DNA of 64,000 nt, taken from Symbiodinium natans. Lineage: Eukaryota; Sar; Dinophyceae; Suessiales; Symbiodiniaceae. Shown here one piece after another: positions 57,167 through 64,000 of the stretch. How positions within the stretch are numbered: the stretch's first letter is position 1; the number at the start of each line of letters is the position of its first letter. Location of the stretch: the NCBI GenBank assembly GCA_905221605.1, contig CAJNDS010000569.1, positions 470,514 through 534,513 of the forward strand. Direction: 5' to 3'. A program made the translations under genes and the position numbers. The notes below the pieces were generated by a model. It was given only the letters and a program-made list of their open reading frames with translations, was not told the DNA's origin and made no database searches.

Positions 57167-57276
57167 AGGATGGCCCGTAAAACCTTTGAGCAAGATTCCT
57201 ACGTCTGATCCTCTTAAACCCAATGAAGGCAAAACTGGCAATATTCCAACGGCCTACCTAGGAACTAGTAAGTAGG
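57167..57276 (+). mobile_element. Short interspersed family B, copy 4
   Basis: Blocks GGATGGCCC, CTCTTAAACCCAATGAAGG and GGCCTACCTAGGAACTAGTA match copy 1. Confidence 0.7.
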
Positions 57277-57729
57277 TCCAGGGTGAATCTCATGTGCTCA
57301 GTTTCCTGGTGGAACTCAAGAAGTATGCGGAGGCTATTCTGCCTACTAACATTTCTCAAGATGGGGTCCGCACATCGAAGTTTAGTAACCTACGAACCAG
57401 ACTGTCGACATGTGTCGCTTCGACTGCTTTACATTGGCAGATCAACTTGCGTTTCGAGTCCCTGCCGCCAGCCCCCAGGCTTGCCTGCAGCTGCCCCATG
57501 AGGGTGGCCATCATGATGCCTCGGGTTTAGGGTTTAGGGTTTAAGGTTTAGGGTCACTTCACTTCGCTACGCGTTGAAGCTTGTAGGATGGTGGGGGTGT
57601 AGGGCTTACGGATGTTTTTGCCTCCCGCCTAGCTGAACACAAGCCCACTTCGTGGGGTACACACGGCGTGTTCAGTGCAAGACACTTGGTGCAGGCTTTT
57701 GTGACAAAATGATGCAGGGCTTTCCGTAA

Positions 57730-57818
57730 GGATGGCCCGTCAACCGCTCCGAAAGATCTTCCCAAACATGAGCCTCTTAAACCCAACAAGGGAACAATAT
57801 GAAACATCCCAAAAGGGC
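57730..57818 (+). mobile_element. Short interspersed family B, copy 5
   Basis: Blocks GGATGGCCCGTCAACC, GATCTTCCC, CTCTTAAACCCAACAAGG and AATATGAAACATCCC match the family. Confidence 0.7.
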
Positions 57819-57849
57819 CGAATCTAGGGGGCTTAACAACTTGAATAGG

Positions 57850-57945
57850 GTTTTGGGGGCTACTATAGTATCGTGATAAAGGGGGCCCTAACAGAATACT
57901 ACAAGTACTTATTGCGACCCCTACATTACCTGGTTCCCCAGGTCA
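57850..57945 (+). repeat. Interspersed family I, most complete copy
   Basis: GGGGGCTACTATAGTATCGTGATAA is followed by GAATACTACAAGTACTTATT and CGACCCCTACATTACCTGGTT. Partial relatives lie at 32141-32170, 34105-34160, 48888-48932 and 53136-53175. Confidence 0.5.
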
Positions 57946-58063
57946 AGATGCCAGGGACGAAGCTCATGACGAAACCGGAGCTGGCGAAGGCTTTCGATGT
58001 CCCGTGCCGGCTTGCCACGATCTTGATGACGTCGTAGAGAACCTGACGCCCAGGAGTCAGTCC

Positions 58064-58231
58064 TAGTTGCTGAGTATCCCTGGGCCAATAAGGTTAATCT
58101 TTATTCTGGTAGGATTAGATATACATACACGCGCATATATACATAAATAGATAAAATACGTATACATGTATATATATATATATGTATATATATATACCCC
58201 GAAAGGTTGAAGGTCACCTACTCAGCTACTA
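58064..58231. mobile_element. MITE family G, copy 2, with TA-rich filler
   Basis: Ends TAGTTGCTGAGTATCC and TACTCAGCTACT. The family interior (GGTTAATCTTT, ATACCCCGAAAGGTTGAAGG) is split by a TA/ATAC microsatellite at about 58125-58193. Confidence 0.65.
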
Positions 58232-59022
58232 CATGCAATGCACGTCAGCATCAAAACGACCCAGGCCACCGAGGTCTCACAACCCCCCCACTGTTTTGTT
58301 CGGGTTTTTTGGGGGGCCCAAAGCCGTGTCAGGATGATCAGGGTTTAGGGTTTAGGGTTTAGGGCTTAGGGTTGAGGGATCCAGGGTGAGTTCCGCTACC
58401 CTTGCACACCAATGTCCTCGTTTAGGTTCCGACCCCCAGGTCAGCTGGAAGGCACTTCCTTTTTGCCTGCGAGTGCAATCACCCGACAGCGCTGGGGGTT
58501 CTTCACGGTGATCTTCTTGATTTCTGTGGTAGGAATATCTGAACGACATCCTCCGTCTATTTCGCCGCGACGTAGACGGAGGATGCCGCCCGCATCCCAC
58601 CACCGTGGTAGAAGCTCTGCTGGCATTTGATGCTGGCCCCACCGTTCAGCATTGCTGCAGCCTGTGCTTTTTGATCGCTGCAACCCATGATGAAGCCTCG
58701 AAACTCACCTTTGTGGCCTGGCTGCGAGCCTTGGCTGGTGGGTCGAGCTGGACAAGCAGCAAGTGGGCGCAAGACTGCGGTGCTACATGTTACTCGGAAT
58801 GTCACAACTCCGGCACAACGTGATTTCTTTCACCTGCTCGCGTTCTTTTTCTTCACCCTGAAGGGTGCACAACGTGCTGTAATCATAAGAGCCTTCAATA
58901 CTCTGATACTATAACAATACTCAGCAGCAGATAATAAAACGGCAATGTAACAATGACATAATCTCAGAACTGCGACGTCTTGCAGACAAGAGGGTCCGGC
59001 GGTGAAAGCTGTGTAAATTAAA

Positions 59023-59103
59023 ATGTTCCCCGTTATACTAACTGTCCATAATTTCTATGGGATGGGGGGTACTGTCATTCCCTTAATGGGGAGCATCCCA
59101 ATG
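59023..59103. mobile_element. MITE family D, copy 3
   Basis: Ends AAATGTTCCCCGTTATA and TTAATGGGGAGCATCCCA are imperfect inverted repeats. Confidence 0.5.
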
Positions 59104-59168
59104 TGTAGGGCTCCGTCGGTCAGCTCAAGAAGCCGAATCTCGGGTTCAGGGTTTAGGTTTAGGGCATA

Positions 59169-59280
59169 TGGCTAGTTGTTCTCTACATTAGGGGTCCCTT
59201 TTTGGGTACCCCATAGTAGTACGGCACCCTTATTAAAAAACGGGACCCCAAAAGTGACCCTATAATTAGAGAACTACCCA
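59169..59280. mobile_element. MITE family H, clear copy with CATA duplication
   Basis: The ends pair over about 35 bases (TGGCTAGTT...TTCTCTA / TAGAGAACTACCCA). CATA is present immediately outside both ends (59165-59168, 59281-59284). Confidence 0.75.
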
Positions 59281-60002
59281 CATAGCCACGACGAAGAGCT
59301 CCAAGCAGCACTTGCTCATGCCCGTGCTTTCGAGCGCAGCCCGTGGTTCTTTTCAAGGCCTTTTTGGTTCCGGGTCTTGTCCCTGAAACCTCATTCCGGT
59401 CACATGTGTTCGTGGCCGTGGGCTTGCGTATGAGTGCCGTTTGAATGATCAATGTCTTCTCAACCAGCCAACTATCAACATTTTAATCCCACATAGTCCA
59501 GCACCGAAAGTTACCGACAAAATGTTCTAGGAAACTTCCGCCCCATAAGCATGTCTGAGTAGCCCTGCAAATAACTTTACTTAACCCTATAAACCCTAAA
59601 AAGTAAAGTTTACTTTTTTAAGGGTTTATAGGGTTCCCCGGAGAGCCCCCAGATGCGCCTCAAAGTAGAGGCGCAGAAACTGGGTGTAGGGGAACCGGTA
59701 CCAAACACTGGTCTCCAGGAACCTGAGATTTTAGTCTTGGGGTTTAGGGTTTAGGGGTGTTTTTTGGGGCTTCGGGCTTATGGGGCCTCTCATCGATCTG
59801 CAAGAAGGGTCCTGCCTGTAGTCCACAGGTAGACTTATCGGCACCCCGGACCTGGGGTTTTACAAGTTACAAGAGCTACAGAACCTAGGTTAAACGTCCC
59901 CTCAACTATGATTTAACCCTAAAGCCAAAAGCTTACACAATTCCTGGTACTTACGGTTTAGGGCAGAGAAGTAGACCCCGAAAGCTCTTGGGCATTTCTA
60001 CG

Positions 60003-60116
60003 ACTACTATTTCCTTAAGAACCCCCCTCCAAAAAACACAAACTATTCTTGCTCATAAGGGCAATGTAGGATGAATATCGTTTGTTTTTTCCGGGGTTCT
60101 TAAGCAAGTAGTAGAC
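60003..60116. mobile_element. MITE family C, copy 2
   Basis: ACTACTATTTCCTTAAGAAC at the left and GTTCTTAAGCAAGTAGTAG at the right form a hairpin like the copy at 54382. The interior keeps CTCATAAGGGCAATGTAGG, related to TTATGAGGGTAATATAGGG. Confidence 0.75.
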
Positions 60117-61916
60117 GAGAGGGCTTTAGGGTCTTATGGAGTGTTGTGCAGCTGACCGCTCCCTGACATCCGGCCCAGATGCTGGCCGAAGATCTGCAGC
60201 ATCTCGACCTTCTTTGTGTTCAAAGTGTGCTTCAAGTCCTTTGTCCTTTTTTTGGTGCTTGTTTGGGAACAGGTGCCTAGCAGTAGCAGCCTCTGGACCA
60301 CACTTCTGTCAGGGTTGCAACAACTTTTCACGGGTTCGTCGGTGTCCGAAGCCCTCATTCCGACCGAAGCTTCCTGCTATCGGCAGGCAAAAAGCCGACT
60401 TCTTCTTGCTCAGGCTTGAGTCTCCCCCTAGGTACATCTAAACCCTACGTGTTCAGCTGCTAAAGGTAGTGTTGTGCCCCCGAGACCGAAGAAGTGAGGT
60501 CAGATATTGCTCACAACATGCAGTTGCCCTGTAATTGTTGCCTCGTTGACTTTGGTGGGGCTTAGCACTGGTTCGCTGCGTCCGAAAGACGAGCTCGGAG
60601 CAGTTTTAGTCCCTCAGAAACCCGGGGTTGGGTGAAGCACGCACATATGGCGCCTGCATCCACTCTGTGAACTTGAACCATGTGAAGTGGCCGTCCTCGG
60701 TGAGCTTGTGACCATGACACGGACTTTGGGGGGTCGGGGGCCTGGCTTATGGTTGTTTTGGGCGGCTTTGGGAGTATAGGCTTATAAAACGTGACAGGGG
60801 CATGAGAATGCCGCAACGGCTTTAACAAGGTGCAATGGTGCTTGCACTGGCACAGACATGCTGGACTCGTGACGGTCTAGGCAGAACTTGGCTAGTGATG
60901 AACACGCTGCACTTGCCGGACGTACCGCTACCAGCATGCTCCCTCCTTTTTGGTCAAAATGAAACTGAAACCGCAGCTGCGTGACGCTGGTGCTGTATCT
61001 TAAAAGCACGCAAGGCCGTGAATCAGGGCGCCTGGACAACTGTCAAGGCACTTAAGGAGAGACTCTTACAAGGGACCTTAGGGGTCATTCAGGGGCTACT
61101 TGCGTTTATAGGGACTATGTAGGGTATATGTATATGTACACATATTTATACACATATATTATGGGGGAGCGGTCCCTCCTTATACCCCTTAAAACTGCAA
61201 AACGAAACCCTCAGAACCCTGAAGCCCTTTTGGTGAGTGCTTCCGAGCTGTGTCTGCCAGCTGGGCCACATCCACGTGGAGGCTCTCAGTGACCCCGTTC
61301 TCCCGCAGAAAGGTGAGGAGCGTTTGGGAGCACCTTCCAAATTCGCGACTTCTGGATCCCCGGATTTTTTCCGTGGGATTAACGCCCAAGGGTTGAGGGT
61401 TTAGGGCCATTTTAGGGTTTAGGGCTAGTTTAGGGTTTGGGGTTAAGGAATCGGAAGAACCCCCAGCAAACCTCAATACACGTTGGGGAGCCTTTCAAGC
61501 TGGGGAGTTCTCCATTTCGACCCTCTAAGAGGGGTAGAGTGCACGGCTCAGGTTTTGGGAGGTTTCGGGTTTATAGGGCTGGCAGTATGGGGTTTACAGG
61601 GTTAGGTTGAAGGGTGAAGATGAAGTTTGTACGGTGCATGGGAAGGGTTTCGGGCTTATCGGCTTTTAGTTTTCTTGCTAAAGGAGGTCTTGAGGTTGAG
61701 GGGTTCAGGGTCAAAAGGGGCCTGGGCTTTGTGGCCCTAAACCCCAAACCCTAAACCCTCAACCCAAAGCCCTACATGTTGTTGCTTTGGGCTTCGGGCT
61801 TCGGGTGTTGCAAAGGGTTGATTTCCAAGCGGCTGCTGGAAAGCGAGTGGTTCGGATGCCGGTACCAGCTCCCGATACGCAACCTGAGGCGCAAGTGAGC
61901 GAGTGCCGCATATGGG

Positions 61917-62067
61917 GCTTACGATACTCGGGGTAGGGTTTAGGGTTTAGGGTGCAGGGTTTAGGGCTTGTGGTTTACGATATTCGGGGTACCTTATTGG
62001 GGTTCTTGTTATAAGGGGGATCCTACTATTTGGGGTTCTACATTCAGGGCCCCCTATCTTCGTAAAC
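61917..62067. mobile_element. MITE family F, with TTTAGGG array and 19-bp duplication at its left end
   Basis: Element 61973-62067 has ends GTTTACGATATTCGGGG and CCCCTATCTTCGTAAAC. Its first 19 bases (61973-61991) are duplicated with two mismatches at 61917-61935, and a short TTTAGGG array (61936-61970) lies between the copies. Confidence 0.75.
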
Positions 62068-62226
62068 CCCAAAATTTCCGTCTGTGCCGCACGACTTCCT
62101 TCCTCCTCCCTCCAGGCTCGCTCTCAAACACCCCGGACGAAGCCCAAAAGTGCCCGACAAACAAGATCCCCAAAACCAGACTAATTCCCCATAGCGGCCC
62201 ATAACCTCCCCAGCTCCGCATGGGTG

Positions 62227-62305
62227 AACCCTAAACCCTAAACCCTAAACCCTAAACCCTAAACCCTAAACCCTAAACCCTAAACCCTAAACCCTAAACC
62301 CTAAA
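62227..62305. repeat. CCCTAAA array
   Basis: About eleven perfect units. Confidence 0.97.
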
Positions 62306-62569
62306 GATCAAGGAAGAGCCGCAATGAGCTGGCGGCTCTTTCCCAGCAGGTTCTTGCGCACGTTGTCCAGACCCCGGCATGCGCTGGCATTCCCAACCAG
62401 GTCCTCGCATGCATGCCCAGTTGCCCTAAACACTAAACCCTAAACCTAAACCGTAAACCCTAAACCCTCCAGTACCTAAACTCTCAACCCCAAACCCCAA
62501 ACCCCAAACCCTAAACCCTAAACCCGACACCCTAAACCCTAAACCCTTGTGCATCCGAGATTCTTCAGG

Positions 62570-64000
62570 CTGCCCCTAAGCCCCTTAAGTGAAGTCCCTA
62601 TGAGCCCTCGGCTTTGGTGCATCAAACCAACCTAGGCTGCACTTAGGGTTTAGGGGTTTAGGGTTTAGGGGTTTGGGGTCTAGGGTTTAGGAGGTCAGCT
62701 ATGAACTACATTCTAAGCTGCCTTACTAAGAAACCCGATAAACCCCAAAAGGCTAAGGATCTAAAGTTACAATAAAGCACCACAAAGCAACAATCCCCAA
62801 GCCCAGAATCCTAAGCTCCTGAACCCGAACACCGGATCTTTCATCGGGCCACTCGAAGATTTACACCCTGCAGCACCAGCAGGCCATCTGTCCTGGGGAG
62901 TCGTCTCCCTCTGAGGTGTTCGTGCTTGCACTTATCGCTAAAACGGGGTCGTAATCAGGAATTCCAGCCTGTTCCCTTATGAGGGAGTCTTGGACTCGGA
63001 AGGTTCCAGGCTTTCGTCTCAGCCTCTCACTGTTGTAGCGCCATAGGGCTGGCCAAGATGTGGGGATATGAAGCGGGGTATATATTTCTTGTACCCCCAA
63101 AAGGACACCAGGTATATACACTCACCAATTTTAAAAAGGAACCTTATATACACTCACCAAAAACAGTACTATAAACCCTGCTTCATATGCTTCTCAGGAC
63201 ACTCATGAGATACGGACAGAGTCAAGGTAGCCCATGCAAGCCCTAGTGCTGCTTTTTTCCTGAAAAGTTCATGAGGAGCAGCGCCTACATCACCGGGGGA
63301 ATGCATTCATTGTCCATTCTGCCCGGCGCCTCAAGCGGGATTTCAACTTGTCCGTCACATCGATGTAGTCCGCAGTGAGGGACTGATAGCCATACTTCGC
63401 CTGAGTTTCAGAGTCGGGTTTGAGGGCTCTGGACAGGATTCGGCACTTCCTTGATGATGCCCGGGCACCCGCTACAGCGTCGTTGCTACGTGCCCGCTAC
63501 ACACACAGACGTAGAACTGCCAGGGTCTGAGGTCCGCTTCTGAATTGCCGAGCAAACATGAAAGACCGGCCCGCAGAGTCATCCAAATCGCGTCTTTATC
63601 CCCTTGGTGCTTAGTAGGGAATGAGGGACATTCCCTACTAAGAACCAGCCAGGTATGCAATCAGGGGGCGCTCAGCACCTCCGCCACATTCGAGAGGTTG
63701 TGCACCTCGTTCCGATCTCCCCCCAGTGCGCACCAAAGACTGCCATACTACTTGGAGGTTCAGGGGAAGTTCCAAGTGGCGTTCTAAGTACCATAAACAA
63801 GGCTATAACCAGTTCGAACTATAAGTAACCTGCCTATAACAGGAGCCTTGTGGTTCTCCGCAGGGATTCTGGGAATTGGGCTCCCTCCTTCCTGGCTCCT
63901 GCCATGCCCTAATTCCCGTAAGGTAGCTGAAGAAGCCTCCCCTTCCGCCTGCCCATCCTCGGGGCGCAGCCCCATGTGTCTGACCAAGACAAGAGGCGGG
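62570..64000. other. No confident gene
   Basis: A small degenerate TTTAGGG cluster (62644-62690) is the last telomere-like array. Beyond it I see only short unassigned frames and no RNA gene. Confidence 0.4.

Larger units (their letters stand above)
27125..62560. repeat. Region of dispersed interstitial telomere-like arrays
   Basis: Several dozen arrays of CCCTAAA or TTTAGGG, from 2 to about 17 units, are spread over 35 kb in both orientations. Arrays not listed separately include 28038-28065, 28981-29000, 30256-30286, 32683-32730, 34194-34235, 34333-34370, 34710-34745, 34880-34908, 36091-36149, 37004-37050, 37137-37165, 40049-40115, 40513-40578, 42868-42915, 47222-47270, 47527-47581, 47680-47708, 51146-51194, 56590-56612, 57124-57162, 58339-58366 and 62497-62547. 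Spacers are mostly unique DNA with short MITE-like elements. No host gene is recognised; scattered frames (for example 43107-43601) lack motifs. Confidence 0.9.

Noticed and set aside
27125-62560. Regularly spaced CCCTAAA units as a CRISPR array or a true chromosome end
   Set aside because: There are no unique spacers of fixed length, arrays occur in both orientations, and none is terminal in the window.

Overview
The window looks like nuclear DNA of a dinoflagellate, probably Symbiodiniaceae-like. The evidence is the plant-type telomere word TTTAGGG/CCCTAAA scattered through the right half, the lack of compact bacterial-style operons, abundant microsatellites and transposon debris, and one long broken coding tract whose layout (DxD-containing module, alpha/beta-hydrolase-like module, SF1 helicase) I loosely recall from repeated Symbiodinium proteins. 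The assignment is an inference. Other TTTAGGG lineages (chromerids, cryptophytes, plants) are not excluded.

Left half (1-26.8 kb). A C2H2 zinc-finger gene runs off the left edge on the minus strand (525 to <1). After that come mostly unassigned DNA, a coiled-coil gene remnant (2.8-3.6 kb), a possible MITE (4.3-4.8 kb), an ankyrin-repeat reading frame (minus, 6.5-7.1 kb), large microsatellites (8.4-8.8 kb and a CAG tract at 10.1 kb) and a field of short inverted words (9.0-9.5 kb). From 11.2 to 21.1 kb all plausible coding pieces lie on the plus strand and seem to be fragments of one or a few very large genes. The best part, 15.4-21.1 kb, reads as a proline-rich linker, a module with a DHD motif, a module with a GFSAGS nucleophile-elbow-like motif, and an SF1 helicase with Walker A, DEAQQ and GDHRQP. 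It is interrupted by frameshifts, several at homopolymers, and one in-frame stop. A dead non-LTR retrotransposon occupies 23.6-25.5 kb, and a very AT-rich island lies at 26.1-26.35 kb.

Right half (26.8-63 kb). Almost no genes are recognisable; one Ty3-type integrase scrap lies at 52.4-52.5 kb. The region is a mosaic of two things. The first is several dozen short arrays of CCCTAAA or TTTAGGG in both orientations, including homogenised 8- and 9-mer variants. The second is at least eight families of about 80-170 bp elements, most with inverted-repeat ends, each present in two to five copies, a few with 4-5 bp target-site duplications. These look like MITEs.

Most interesting observation: at least seven telomere-repeat arrays are bracketed by direct duplications of 8-21 bp of unique flanking sequence, and several sit inside copies of the MITE families. 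So the interstitial arrays look like insertions, either telomerase-assisted patches at staggered double-strand breaks or an unrecognised mobile unit, and not remnants of chromosome ends.
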